A stretch of 64,000 bases of DNA from Limonium bicolor (lineage: Eukaryota; Streptophyta; Magnoliopsida; Caryophyllales; Plumbaginaceae): assembly GCA_023374045.1 (NCBI GenBank), contig CM041776.1, forward strand, positions 280,301,999-280,365,998, read 5' to 3'. The notes beneath the pieces are model-generated. The model worked only from the letters and a program-made list of their open reading frames with translations, ran no database searches and had not been told where the DNA came from. The position numbers and the translations under genes are program-made. Below are positions 35,129-48,135 of the stretch, in pieces; within the stretch, counting starts at the first letter, position 1; the number at the start of each line of letters is the position of its first letter.

Positions 35129-38100
35129 TATATATATTACTTACAAGGTAGAACATAGGTCTATGGCTGTCAGTATCGGAAAAAGTTGATATATAATTAG
35201 TAAACATGTTTGACGGCCTTTCTAGCCTACTCGTTCAGCCGTACCATGAAATGTTGTTTTACTTTCACCCATACCGAAAACCACAGGTCTTCTTCTTCTC
35301 TAACCTACAGCACAAGTTATATTGCATACGCCTTATTTGATAGAATAATCATTAATATTATATTATATACGGTTCATTTATGCCCTATTCTTTTGCATCG
35401 CTGATAATATGCTGATATCATGTTGTCAGCTGAAAGTTAGAAAATTAGAGAGAAAATAATTGATATGACAATTAATATATATGACTACAGAGATAATAAA
35501 CTAACTGATCAAATACTTGCACGGGCCACTAAATCATGAGCAGTGGGTGCATCATAAGCTCCGAATCAATTATCACGAGAAGCTTTGTTACTTTTACTTC
35601 CTTGTTTCAAAAAAAAAAAGAGAGAAGCTTGTTACTTTTCTTTATTCGTACTTTTCGACTAAAATATTTTTAGCAAAAAACTCAGTTAACACAGAACAGA
35701 ACATGACCTATTGATGAATAGTAATTCCTTTCACAACAACAAATAAACAATCCGTTTTCAAAAAAAAAAAAAACAATAAACAATCAACGATGTACATCCA
35801 ATCCAACAATCTCTTTCAAACAAGTCCATAAGTCCCGCTGTCAGTAACAATTGATACTTGCGCACCAAGATTTCTTTCAATTTGCCTCTTTTTTCTTGAA
35901 TGCCATAACAACAGTAATATAATGTGATATGGGTATCCGTATCTCATTCACATAGCTTTTAACACGGACAGAAAGTACTTTTTTTTTATCTTTCAAAGAA
36001 CAAAGAAAATATCAGAAGATAAAATGTCTACAAAGACGTGGTAGTCAGTTACGTTAGGACTTAGGAGGCAAATTAACGGGGATCAGACACAAATGCAACT
36101 TCGAGCCAGAGATCTTCTTACTTTCCCAGCAATTCTGTATAAGCATTTATACATAGTTACGTCCCGTCTAAAAGTGCACAAAATATGTTACTCAAACTAC
36201 ACAAAGAATCATAAGAAGGAGACTGGTAGTATAGTCTGGTAGGCGAACTCTCCTTTTCTTTTTCATTAATGAGGAAAACTAAAAGCAGATCAAAACTAAA
36301 CGTTGAAATAGTAAACGAAAAAAGTTTTTTGATAAAAGAGAGCAAAATTTCAAGAGAAACAAGAAAAGAGTGGATGGACGGAAAGAGTCTGAGATATGAA
36401 GAGTAAATGGTTTACGGCAAATCAGGACTCTTGTTGCATGTGGGGTTGGGGAGGAGGGTAGGCCCCTTGTAATTAAATCCTCCGAAATCCATCCCAACGC
36501 GAGTTGTATTGCTAAAATGCTCCAATAAAAGGGGCAGTTTGGTCCCCCCACACCCCACCCCACCACCTTCCAAACGTGTAAATGAAACAGACCAGAGCAC
36601 AGAGACCCCATAATAAAACACCAGGACAGGACAGGTTGCAATCTTAAAAGGGATTCAAAAGAGAAAGCCGTTCGCTCATCTATTTATCAAGCTCAACTCA
36701 GTTATCTTCTTTTTTTTTTTTTTACCTAAAATCTTTAGAGCATGCAAATTGCTCAAGCAGATAATCAGATACGTTTACATGACATAATGATGAATGTTTT
36801 TAGAGACAAATATGACATCATTATTTTTCTAGGGCAGATAGAAGCATATGCAAAAAGGTGTCCATCCTGAATATTTTCCCTTCTGATTCATATTTTTTTC
36901 TCGTATCATTTTTTTATTACCTACTTTCCTGTAGTTTCAATAATAAAAAGCCAGCAGATTAGGTAGCCATTCATGCTCTATGAAAATGACACGAGTGCAT
37001 TAAAAAGCACACAAAAAGATCACTTGGATGACAACTACTTAGACAAACACAAGACATAGAAGGAAGGAGATAGCACTAACCAACTCAGACACCAACGTAT
37101 TGCTCTCTCTTTAGCAACCTGTGAGATTTACTCTTTTACTTGTTTAATTCTTATCCAATCTCCAGAAGAGCAAGCACCCACTTGCTTTACCACTCAGCAA
37201 AGGAGGTCTTTGTTGTCGTAAGAAGTCCAAATCACAAAGTCCATGTAACATACAATTTTCTCTGATAAGCATGTAAAAACAAAAAACAGAATCTATATGA
37301 TTAGGTGAACCTATCAGTTAGCTTGCAAATTGAGCATGTAGTATAAGCCAACAATATAGTCTCATTGGACATCATCTCTTTCTTTACCTTAAGTTTTAGT
37401 CAATCGCATCGCATTCTCACATCATAACTACCAAGACTAATTGTCACATACAAGAGGAGGAATCCCATTGTTTCTACCCTCCTCTTATTCACAATCAACT
37501 AACCAATTGAGAGAAACTCACAACTTGGCCATCCAGATTGATGATAATCTGTAATACTCCAATGTTCAAGGACAAGATACTCAGGTTACCACCTATGTCA
37601 TGCTTGTGTTGAATCCCACTTGCATAAAGACATGGTTTCTACTTTTTCCAGACTTAATGCTTATGGAAGGATGTGGTACTTTAGTTTAAGTCTTTTGCTC
37701 GTGTTTTAACCACTGAAAAAGACAAGCAAAAGGAACACCCATAGAAACTATTAGACGTGCAAGCAAGGGAGATCCAATTTAAATTATATCAATGGATTGA
37801 CAACCCCCAAAAAGAAGAAGACGATTGCATTTAATTATATCTTGACCTCTGGATAACTGTATGCAGGACCACTTAGAGCAACCAACCCCCCAGCACCACC
37901 ACACCATATGGCAATTCAGTTTTTCTAATCCAACAATCTTTTCATAATGCTGTTAATGCAGCTTTACTATCAATCGAAAATTCATTTATATGGACCAACA
38001 AAATAATATCCCCATTGAGCTCTTGGTTATCAATTAATCTCGTCACCACAACTTGAAACACCCAGCTCTGGACTAAATGCCTGGGAAGGTAATGACAGGC

Positions 38101-38956
38101 TCAGATTCTAATAAGGATGAATTGGGAGGAGTAACGAGTGCCCTCTCAAGAGTCCCCACTGCATACCATTTATGCAACATCTTTTAGTCCAAAAGGGAAC
38201 AGGAAATTATTAATTGGGCCCCAGGAAAGAAGATAAGATAAGAAGGTCACTGGATCCACAATACTGCATGATTTTAGTTGAAGGTGAAGCACTCAAGACT
38301 ACAACTGTGTACTCCTCACAAACTGAGCATAACACTAGGCAATCCATTCAACAAAATTCAGCATCCATTGACTATTATTCTTCTTACCTCCATGTGACAC
38401 TACCTGATAACCGTCAGAAAAATGCTTCAAAGTCAATCAAATAAAGACAAACGGTTTAGTTTAAACAACTCAGATACCAGGTTTTACGACAAAGTATTCC
38501 TGACTTCAATGTCAAAAGGGAGCTACTATTAATACTTCTGAAGGAACTCATGATTAGCCTCAAACACTGAATGGCTCTAGTATCCAAACCACAAAGGAAC
38601 CAACCAATCAGTGAAAGTTCATGAATAGTAGCGAGAAAAAGACATAGGCTCCGGCCGGCTCTGTTGAGCGTTCACTTACAATTAAAAATCTGAAAAAATT
38701 CAGATTTGAGAAGATCACAGACCCATTCTGAAGTAAGCTAACTTTGAGAGATCTGGGACACTAGTTCAGTTCCGTGCAGAGAACAAAAGACAAATTGGTG
38801 TTCAAAGACAAAGACTGAACCAAATTTTGAGTCACAACTCAATAAGACATCGAAAGCTGAAACAAAATGACTGATATGTGTGTCAAATTACCCATGAATA
38901 CTATCATGCCCCACTTTTCACTATACATGTTGAACATTTTGAACACTCTAGCACAT
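35129..38956. other. Unassigned intergenic DNA
   Basis: About 3.8 kb with no protein domain, tRNA, rRNA or clear transposon end found on either strand. Short frames at 36157-36641 (minus) and 38214-38444 (plus) show no family resemblance. It has the base composition of plant intergenic or intronic DNA. A C-rich patch lies near 36540-36575. Confidence 0.35.
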
Positions 38957-38974
38957 CACTGTTGGAAAAAAAAT

Positions 38975-39325
38975 AAACAATGCTCTTTTAAAAACGGTTA
39001 TATTTGTAAATCGTTTTTTTTAGCATATTAAAGAACGATTATAAAGTAAGGCGTTGTATTTATGGTTTAAGCCGGGCATTTTAAAAAATGCTTCACTTAA
39101 GAAGCGTTTTTTATTGTATCGCGCCCAAGACAAAAAAAATGCTTGGGAAATAAGCGTTTTTTATATGAAACATATAAAGAACGCTTCATATAGAAAGCGT
39201 TTTTTATGTCTCTGGAACGCTCGCATAAAGAACGCTTCCGTTTAGAAGCGTTTTTTATGTATTTTACTCTCAGCATAAAAAACGCTTCTTAAGTGAAGCG
39301 TTCTTTATGTTGCCTGAATAACACC
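38975..39325. repeat. CACTA subterminal repeat array (aagcgtttttt type)
   Basis: Repeats of aagcgttttttat and its complement ataaagaacgctt alternate in both orientations (for example near 39095, 39145, 39180, 39240 and 39280). Such arrays are TnpA-type binding regions in CACTA elements. The inverted units could also fold into hairpins. Confidence 0.75.
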
Positions 39326-40891
39326 CCACTTTCCCGAAAAAATTTAATCTCTCCCGCCGCGCTCTCTGTTACAACGTAAACCCTCTAGCTAGCTACCTCT
39401 CTCTCTCAACTGAGCTCACGAAATACATACCCCAGTACCGTCGGCAAGCTACTGCCATCGCCGCCACTTCTGTCGCCGCCACTGCTGTCGCCCGTCCGTG
39501 CCGCCGCCGCGCTTTCGGCCGTCTCTCGCGCCTGCTATATACGCGTTGGCTCCCGATATTTGCGTGCATTCATCTTCTTTTCTGATCATCCAAATAGTAT
39601 GCATGTCTGTCGCCTCTTTTTCGGCAATTTCATCATCAAAATCTGTGAAACAGGAACATATATATATGTCTGTTCTTTCTCTTATTAATTTTGCAACCTG
39701 CGATCGAACAGGAATTAACATACATATGCCCCGGCCTCCCTTCAGTACGTACGTTCTATTATTGATCATCTGCAGTAATTTTACAACCCAACAAGCGTAA
39801 CATCGATCCATGCTCTATCTCCTCTATTCTTGATTCTGCTGGAGGTAATTTTGCTAACCAAATTAACTGATCGATCAGAATATATAAACATGTTGTGGTT
39901 GGGATTAATGTGTTTAATTATTAGGATTTAGTGTTTGGGGAATAAATTAATTTTGCAAACCAATTAAACTGTCGTCTGAGCTGATTTTTGGTACTTGTTG
40001 GTTGTGTCCAAATGGACTTGAGATTAATGTGTTTATTAGGCGAAAAATATAATGGTTTTTGGCATACAAATATAGCCACGTAGTTATGGTGAAATTTTGC
40101 AAAACCATGCAAACTGTCGATCAGGAACATACATGCTCTGTTTGAGATTAATGTGTTATTAGGATTAAGTGTTTAGGATTAATTTTGCAAACCAAACTGT
40201 CACCTCTTGTACATGCTCTATTGTGGTGAAACCCTATAGTTTTAGGGGGGATTCTGTCATATTTTCCAGAAAATTTTGTCAAACTATTGAATTATTGGAT
40301 TCGTAATGTATTATTGTTGTGTACAAACTATCTCCTGCAGGCATTGGTCGTACGTACTTTTCATTGTCTCACACCTGATACGGGCTAGTTGATTGAAGTC
40401 TAGCTTTTTCACATCAGGACTAAGCAGACTTCTCATCAGATTAGGTTAGTTTATAATTTTTCTCTAATTACTTCTTAATTTTTATATAGTGTTTCTCTAA
40501 ATAGCTATTAAATATACTCGAACATAGTCACCCGTCCGAGATATACCTACTAGAGGTATATCTTGGATAGTCCTCGTCGGGCTGTCCAATCACGTTTGAT
40601 CTCACCTTCTAGGTAGTGAACAAGTTTATAAAAAACAGTTCATTTAAAAATTCGGTAGCTTTTCCCTTTTGTTCTTCGAGTGTATACATTCATATATACA
40701 CTAGAAGAACGGAAGGGAAATGCTGCCGAAATTTTCAATGATTGTTTTTTTATAAACTTGTTCGCATGTGAGATTGAACGTGATTGGATGGGTTTAGGTT
40801 GTAAAATTTTAAAAGTAACTGGACTAATATCTGCCAACATATGAACGATATCGATCAGTTGTAAAGTAATACATCGATCTTACAGAAAGAG
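39326..40891 (+). other. CACTA 5' leader / putative non-coding exon and introns
   Basis: A GC-rich CCGCC-repeat tract (39450-39540) directly after a ctctctctc run looks like a transcript leader. The following 1.2 kb is AT-rich and without domains. It contains gt/ag-bounded stretches that may be introns before the transposase start at 40892. An inverted repeat, about 40500-40830, has arms attcggtagctttt / tgctgccgaaatttt. Confidence 0.35.
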
Positions 40892-43800
40892 ATGGAGCGT
40901 TCAAAGATTTACAATGACAGACTTGACAACGATTACCTACAAGGGGTCGATAGGTTCTGTAACATCCTAGTCAACAATCTTCAACCGAGGGATAAGGGGT
41001 ATATTTTGTGTCCATGCATCGACTGTAAAAACGACTTCAATTATAGAGATATTGAGAAAATTAAGGACCATTTGATTCGTCGTGGGTTTACAAAGATTAC
41101 GAAGACATAGCATTATGGCATGGTCAGCATGCAGTGGATGTGTTTGACTATGATGCAGAAACTTCAGTAGAACAACCAGAATTGGACGGCACTGAAAGCT
41201 TTGGGGATGACACAGAAAACTATGGGGATAACACAGAAAACTTTAGGGATGATGACAACTGCACGATTAATGACGAGACAGAAGATGCGAACCTTGACAC
41301 ACTATTGGAAGATGTAGAACAATACTTACCAACAAACCGAGTACACATGAAAACTTTATGCAGTCATAAAGAACCACTGTACGCTGGATGTGATGCACTA
41401 ACGCTGAACAAATTAAGTGTGACCCTGAAACTGTTTAATGTCAAATCGAAACACGGATGGAGCGATGTAAGATTCACGGAACTATTGCAAATTATTAAGG
41501 AGATACTACCAGCGGACAATGTCATGCCTACAACTACTTATGAGGCGAAGAAGTTAATGTGTCCAATGGATATGGAGTACAAGAAAATACATACTTGTCC
41601 ATCGGGGTGTATTTTGTTCTGGAAGGAGTATGAGCTACATGATTGTTGTCCTAAATGTGGTGAATCACGTTATGTAAAGAAAGATCATCAGGACGGCAAC
41701 AAGCTAAAGGTTCGTTCCCCAGCGAAGGTGTTATGGTATTTGCCAATAATCCCAAGGTTTAGGCGGTTATTTGCAGTTCCGAAGGATGTTGAAAACCTTA
41801 GGTGGCATACAACACATAGGGTGGATGATGGTAAATTAAGACATCCTGCTGATTCACCGCAATGGAGAACATGAACATAATATATCCTGAGTTTGGTATA
41901 GAATCAAGAAATTTAAGACTTGGCTTATGCACGGATGGAATGAACCCGTACGGCACTTTGAGTAGTGTACACAGTACTTGACCTGTTCTGTTGACTGTAT
42001 GCAACCTCCCACCATGGTTGTGCATGAAGCCTAGGCATATATTATTCTATCAATGTTGATATCCGTCCAAAACAGCCGGGGAATAATATTGATGTGTTTC
42101 TGCAGCCGCTTATTGATGACTTGAAACTCTTATGGAATAAGGGAGCAATGGTATATGATTCTTATGCAAAGGAAAACTTCACACTGCGTGCTATGCTATT
42201 TTGTACGATAAATGACTTTCCAGCATACGAAAACCTATCTGGATATACAATCAAAGGAGCATTAGCGTGTCCTGTTGCGGTGATAACACATGCAATATCC
42301 GATTGAAATACAGTGGAAAAAATGTGTACATGGGTCATCGAAAATTCCTTCCAAGACATCATAAGTACCGAAAGATGACAGATGAATTTGACGGGATGAC
42401 TGATCATGCTGTAGCTCAGCAACCTTTATCAGGTGTCGATGTTTATAACCAGGTGAAAGATATTGTGAACCACTTTAGTCCTCCAACTAAAGCTACAGAG
42501 AAGAGTATTTGGAAGAAAAGGTCGATATTTTTTTATCTTGAGTATTGGCAACATTTGCAAGTAAGGCATTGTATTGATGCCATGCACGTCGAGAAAAATG
42601 TGGGTGAAAGTCTTGGTGGAACGTTGCTAAACATTAAAGGAAAACAAAAGATCATTTAAAGGGGAGAAAAGATTTAGTAGAGTTGGGCATACGAATAGAG
42701 CTCCACCCCCAACAAAGAGGAACACGTATCTTCCTGCCTCCCGCATGTCACACTCTATCCAAAGAGGAGAAAAAGAGTTTCTGCAGTGCCCTTTCTGACA
42801 TCAATGTACCATCAGGGTTCTCTTCCAATGTAAGAAGTTAGGTGTCCATGTCTAAACTCAAGTTAGTAGGGATGAAATCTCATGACTACCATGTTTGATG
42901 CAACATTTGCTTCCCATTGCAATTCGTGGGATTCTCCCACATGATGTCAGGAAAACCATTACAAGTTTATCCATGTTTTTCAATGGAGTTTCTGCCAAAG
43001 TTCTAGATGTGCAGACACTGGACAAGTTGCAGGCTGAACTAATTGTCACTATGTGCCAGTTGGAGATGTATTTTCTACCGTCATTTTTTGATATTATGGT
43101 GCATCTGCTTGTTCATTTAGTAAGGGAGATCAGGAGTGTGGCCCATTATATCTCAGGTATATGTATCCATTCGAAAGATACATGGGTGTGCTTAAAAAAA
43201 ATGAAAAACCGCAGACGTCCAGAGGGAAGCATTGTTAAAGGATATGTAACTGAGGAAGTGATTGACTTTTACACCCACTACTTAGAAGGCGTGGACCACA
43301 CAGGTCTTCCGAGATCAAGACATAAGGGCAAGTTACAGGGTGTAGGTACAATCGGGAAAAATATGGTAAGGCCTGATTTTACTACATTGTGTAAAGCACA
43401 TCTAACCGTGTTGAGCCATGTTGAAGATGTTGAACCATACTTCGTGTCACACTTAAGCGCTCCCAGAGCACAACATCCTTCAATGAGTTAAGTGAGATTA
43501 AAGAAGGAAGCAGAATGCTACATTCGTTACATGGTTTAAAGAAAAAGTTATGCATGAAGATTCAGGCAATGTAACTGAAATGGTTAAGTTATTAGCGCTC
43601 GGTCCGAATCTTGATGTTTTATCGTACGAGGGTTTCGATGTGAATGGGTTCTCTTTTTATACTGAACGCCAAGATCGTAAGTCAACAAATCAAAACAGTG
43701 GTGTTCATCTAACTGCTTCACAGGAAATATATCAAGATGCAGGTAGTAAGGGAGTGACAATGAGGAAAGAGTATTATGGTGTGATTCAGGAGATTTGGAT

Positions 43801-44191
43801 CCTTAACTACATCTGTTACGAAACTTGTGTCTTTAAATGCAAATGGGTAGACAACAGGCGCAATTACCGTCAGGTGGAACACGGTATGAAGTTGGTTGAC
43901 CTAAACGCATTGACGTACACAGAAGAACCGTTTATAGTTGCTTCTAAAGCTAGACAAGTGTTCTACTGTCGTGATCAATGTAATCCCAGATGGTCAGTTG
44001 TATTGCAAAGTAAGCGACGGATAGTTAGTGTTGATGGTGTTATGAACGAGGAAGATTATGACTGTGGAAATGGACAATGTTCCCTCCAAATGCCAATGGA
44101 AGTTGATAATGTGAACAACTTTCAGTGCACAAGATCAGATCATGGAGAAGGGTTGTGGTGGAAAAATGAACAAAAAGTAAGTCTGGCATAA
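40892..44191 (+). pseudogene. TnpD-type CACTA transposase, frameshifted
   Basis: Domains appear in the usual order. The transposase-associated domain (40892-41110) reads DRFCNILVNNL, then CPCIDCKND. The Transposase_21 region (41134-42660) includes HDCCPKCGESRY, FLQPLIDDLKLLWNKGAMVY, INDFPAYENLSGYTIKGALA and RKFLPRHHKYR. DUF4218 (42895-43491) reads LPIAIRGILPHDVRK and QLEMYFLPSFFDIMVHL. DUF4216 (43550-44191) reads EYYGVIQEIWILNY and VFKCKWVD. The parts lie in several frames (breaks near 41100, 41870-42090, 42275, 42660-42900 and 43490), some perhaps introns. A break at 42275 interrupts the ACPxC cysteine pair. It would cut and paste the element if intact. Confidence 0.85.
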
Positions 44192-44289
44192 AAGTGAATG
44201 CTCAACACATGCGTGTACAATTTATGTTTGTTTATGACTCTATTTATGACTCTATTTATGACACTGACTATATATATTATGTAATGATA

Positions 44290-45675
44290 TTGTGCAGATT
44301 ATGGATGCCAACGATCATGAGAGGATGCTCATACAGTGTGATGAGGGAGGTGGTGATAGATTCAAGATCAGTTAGCGGAGGCGTACACAGATCGTCGATG
44401 TCATTGATGCTCATACGACCTCTCAGGATCCCTCATACAACCTCTCATCGCCCTCCAAAGAAAAGACACGAGGACCGTCACGTGGTCTAAATGAGAAGAA
44501 GGAGAGTGGCATGATTGATTTGGTGTGGGATAGGTATATGTTACAACTATATGTTATTCTATTTATTTTTCAGATATATACTGATATTTATACATTTATA
44601 TGTAGTACTATATATATTCGTATGACTAACAATATATTGTATATATTACAGTTATCTTAGACCCACTGGCGGGAAAAAAATAAAAAAAAACGAAGTTTGC
44701 CAGCGCCATAGGTCAATTGGTTAAGACCCATTGCTGTATCAACAAAAAACTGGAGGAACCAAGATCCGGAAATAAAGGAGATCATGTGGACGAGCTTGAA
44801 GAAGAAGTACCAGATCCCAGAAGAAGCATATGATAAGTGTTGTCACTGCTTGCTTTGCGTATGCGAGCGTTCAAAAATAGGCTGGTGGCTGGTTGGATCA
44901 ATACGAACAACCCGAAGCAGGTGCCTCCCTATGAGTTGTACGCTGGCATGATCACTGAGGAGGAGGGAAGGAATTCTATGAAGCACATATCACCCCTGAG
45001 TTCAGGGTACGTAATTGTTTTCATAGATTAACTTTTAAGTTTATGTTGTTAATATAATAGGAAAAGTTAAAATGAATTGTATTAATTCTTTCCACAGGCA
45101 GTTTAGGAAAAAGCCCGACGGAATCACTTGAAAGATCGAAACCCACACTACATGGGCCGAGCTGGGTACGTGAGGCGTATACCAGGCTGGATTGAAAAGG
45201 GGTTATTGAAGCTTGTGCGTGAGGACGGCACAATTGAGCCGATTCAGAGTCCGGATGAGGTGAATCGGGCACAAGCATACATGCTTGGCCGCCAATTAGA
45301 GAAGGACGGCGAAATGTATTATCCGCGGAAGGAGACTGCAGACTTAGCTGCAAAAATTGTGAGTGTCCTGAGTATATTAATAGTTTATAAATTTTTCTTA
45401 CAATTTATGTATGTTTTATTTATTTGATCTAATTCATAATTTACATGTTTTTTTTTTGCGTGTACAAGACTGTAGAGGGTGCTGATTCTTTTCTTGGCCA
45501 GTCTCATAGTTAGGATGATCCGTTGAACAAAGCGCTTGGCAAGAAGAGGATTACCCTGGGAGAGTTTGAGGATTTGGATCCGCAGTGCGTCAGAGAGATG
45601 TTTTTCCTCGCTCCCAGCGGATGGGGTGAGAGGAAGAAATGAGGGAGATTGAAAGGAAGTTGTCACAGCAATTCC
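44290..45675 (+). pseudogene. TnpA-like / Transposase_24 region, partial
   Basis: Exon-like pieces encode KQVPPYELYAGMITEEE, GRAGYVRRIPGWIEKGL, QAYMLGRQLEKDGEMYYP and EIERKLSQQFQLVEKN. They are separated by AT-rich, gt/ag-bounded spacers (for example 45008-45095 and 45360-45470). This matches the second protein of plant CACTA elements, which binds subterminal repeats. Coding runs into the terminus of element B at 45676, so its C-terminus is missing. Confidence 0.6.
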
Positions 45676-46215
45676 AACTAGTGGAAAAAAATGCTTTATA
45701 CCACGGCTAAAAAGGAGTCTTATAACACGGCTAATCGCCGTGTTATATGCGAGCATCGTATATAGTTTCGACTTTATAACACGGCTAGAAAGCTGTGTTA
45801 TAAAGTCGAGTATATGACATGGCTAGCCGTGTTATAAAGCGTCTTTTACGCGCAAAATTTAAGGTTTTATAACACGGCTAGGTCTGAGCCGTGTTATATA
45901 ATTCGGTTTTATAACACGGCTATGATGGTAACCGTGTTATAAAGATCCTTGATCCCGCCACAATCAAAGCGTTTTATAACATGGCTGGAATTTAGCCGTG
46001 GTATAAAGTCTTGTTATATAACACGACTTTCCTTTAGCTGTGGTATAAAAGCATGTTATATAACACGGCTACTGCTTTAGCCGTGTTATAAAGATCCTTG
46101 ATCCCGCCAAAATAAAAGCGTTTTATAACACGGCTTACAAATAGCCGTGGTATAAAACCCTTATATTACGAAGCTTTATAACACGGTTAATGATGAGCCG
46201 TGTTATAAAGTAACA
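45676..46215. repeat. CACTA-like terminus and array of ttataacacggct repeats (element B)
   Basis: The terminus aactagtggaaaaaaatgct resembles a CACTA end (CACTAGTGG) with its first base changed. It is followed by about 14 copies, in both orientations, of ttataacacggct / agccgtgttataa, often as pairs around a 6-10 base loop (for example near 45715-45745, 45778-45805, 45873-45900, 46057-46093 and 46123-46150). The degenerate spacing is typical of CACTA subterminal binding sites. Each pair can fold into a hairpin. Confidence 0.8.
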
Positions 46216-48135
46216 ATTTTTTTTTTAATAATTTTTCCATTTTTTCTTCTGTTCTACACATTTGACAGATCACAACCTGTATAACATTCACTTAAGACAT
46301 CCCAATATCGTATCACAACAACTAGACCATCTATAGAGGTCATATACCTTATAATTCTCAAACAAAATGCACATTTACAAAAAGTCTACTCAAATGTCAT
46401 CAACACCTCATTCCAATATCAACACCTCATTCCAATATCAACAACTCAACAAAGCTTCACTTATATCTACTATTCCAAAGATTATACAATTCCTAATGTC
46501 TAGTCTTCACTTACAAAATCTAGTTGTTTCTTAATATAGGTATGTGGTTGGTTGTCAAAATATTGACACACCTACAGAAAAGAAACAAAAGTTGTTAGAA
46601 TATGAGAGACTTTATTAAATGCTAACAACTTGAAAGATACAAGATTCACAATCCGTTCAAGAAATAACATATCTCATCATATTACAAGAAAAGCCTTTCC
46701 ACACAATGTCAACAAGGCCTCGACATTTCAAAAATAAAGACAATTTGCCTTATCAATTCTACACAAACAGATGCTGGCACATCATTATAATTCTCAACTA
46801 ATGTAACAGATTCAAAAGAAAGGCCGGGCCTCGCGCGCGCTGGTTCTTTACCAATATGATTGATCTGAGATAACATATGTTTTTAAATGCCGGAGCTAAT
46901 TAGTGGAAGGTTCAGAGAGACCGGGAGTACATAACAAAGAAAGAGACAAGAAAGGCCACTACATACAGAAGACGCTCTAGCTAGCTCAAAAAGCCAAAGG
47001 TGGAAATAGCATGCCAAGGTATGAGCTAGCGTAAGTGCAAGGGTTAAAAAACATAAGAAAAAAAAGGGACATGACATACAATGCAAGTTGGATGTGTAAA
47101 AGCTGCCAATACCGAACTCGGCATCACCTTTCCAAATAGATTCCCTTGTCGCCGTGCTGTAGAGAAGTTGTCTAGAGATTAATGATCAGCTTATTTGAGC
47201 TAGCTAGGGTATTGTAAAATTAATCATATTGGCCTTAAATGTAATCAACACCAGCTCTTCACCCGTTAGCGTTATGTCATGACTACAGTTGTAGGAAATA
47301 TAAGTAGCAGAATTATAGAAAATACAATTCCATTTCATAAATAGTTTTGAATCTGTTACATTAGTTGTTATTGTTACATTCTAATTTCCCCCAACTTGTT
47401 TACCCATTTAGTTAAGTTCTTAGTAAGGTTTTAAGCTCTTGAACCACTCAATACAACCCCTTATAATTCTCTGTAACAGAGTCATACAGAAACCCAAGTT
47501 TTCAGGAAAGTCTGAAACTGAAATATCAAGATCTGATATTCTCTCTTTTTCTTTTCTTTGTTCACTCATTTGACTTCCATTTCTTTCCCGAATTGCTTAT
47601 CCAATTAGTTAAGTGTTTACTCAGGGTTTTAACTTCAACACAGACCCACAACAACAAAGACTATGCCTCTAAAACTCCTTTAGACAGAATCTGTAAAACT
47701 GAAAAACTGAAACACAACTTCAGTTTACTCCTCCACTCTTAGTGCATCAGATTGGTTTTTTTTTTTTTTCTCTTATTAAACACTCCCACGTATCAGAAAA
47801 GTATGTTTAATTTCCCGTATATTCTTGTCTCTAAATGATTTTTTATATGGAGATTATTGATAAGGTGGTTTAAGAATAATGTGATATTAGTAGTAGTATT
47901 ATCACTAGTATATCACAGATATCTCTACAGCGGGATGCAGCAGCAGTTCCACAGATTTATCTCTACAGGTGTGCAAAAAAGAAGAAGAGAATAACTAACA
48001 GAATACACAACAGAGAAAATGGGATAGCGTTAACTGTATCACGAAACCATACCTGAGGATACAATTCCTACAAGTACTGAAGTAAAAATGATGCCAAATC
48101 TTCTCTTACAAAATCTAGTTGTTTCTTGGTGAAAG
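46216..48135. other. Interior of element B left of the gypsy insertion
   Basis: Non-coding as far as I can see; no domain on either strand. A segment at about 46490-46640 is a near copy of the sequence flanking the gypsy insertion (48098-48135 joined to 62687-62790). This shows that the two sides belong together and that the host element carries an internal duplication. Confidence 0.5.

Larger units (their letters stand above)
38957..45675 (+). mobile_element. CACTA (En/Spm-like) element A, left part
   Basis: The left end CACTGTTGGAAAAAAA is followed by a dense subterminal array and then a TnpD-type transposase and a TnpA-like frame on the plus strand, the standard CACTA order. No right terminus is seen before 45676, where a second CACTA-like end begins. 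Either element B inserted into A, with the rest of A beyond the window, or A is truncated. Confidence 0.65.

Noticed and set aside
39449..39811. Overlapping long frames on both strands near the GC-rich tract
   Set aside because: The frames arise from a CCGCC-type repeat and show no family similarity; more likely a transcript leader of the CACTA element.
44700..44745. Possible tRNA-like segment (ggtcaattggttaagaccc)
   Set aside because: No acceptor stem, anticodon arm or full cloverleaf could be formed. It lies within the CACTA 3' coding region.
45690..46215. Regularly repeated short motif resembling a CRISPR array
   Set aside because: Motifs alternate in orientation, spacing is irregular, no cas genes are near, and the surroundings are plant transposons. 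It fits a CACTA subterminal array.
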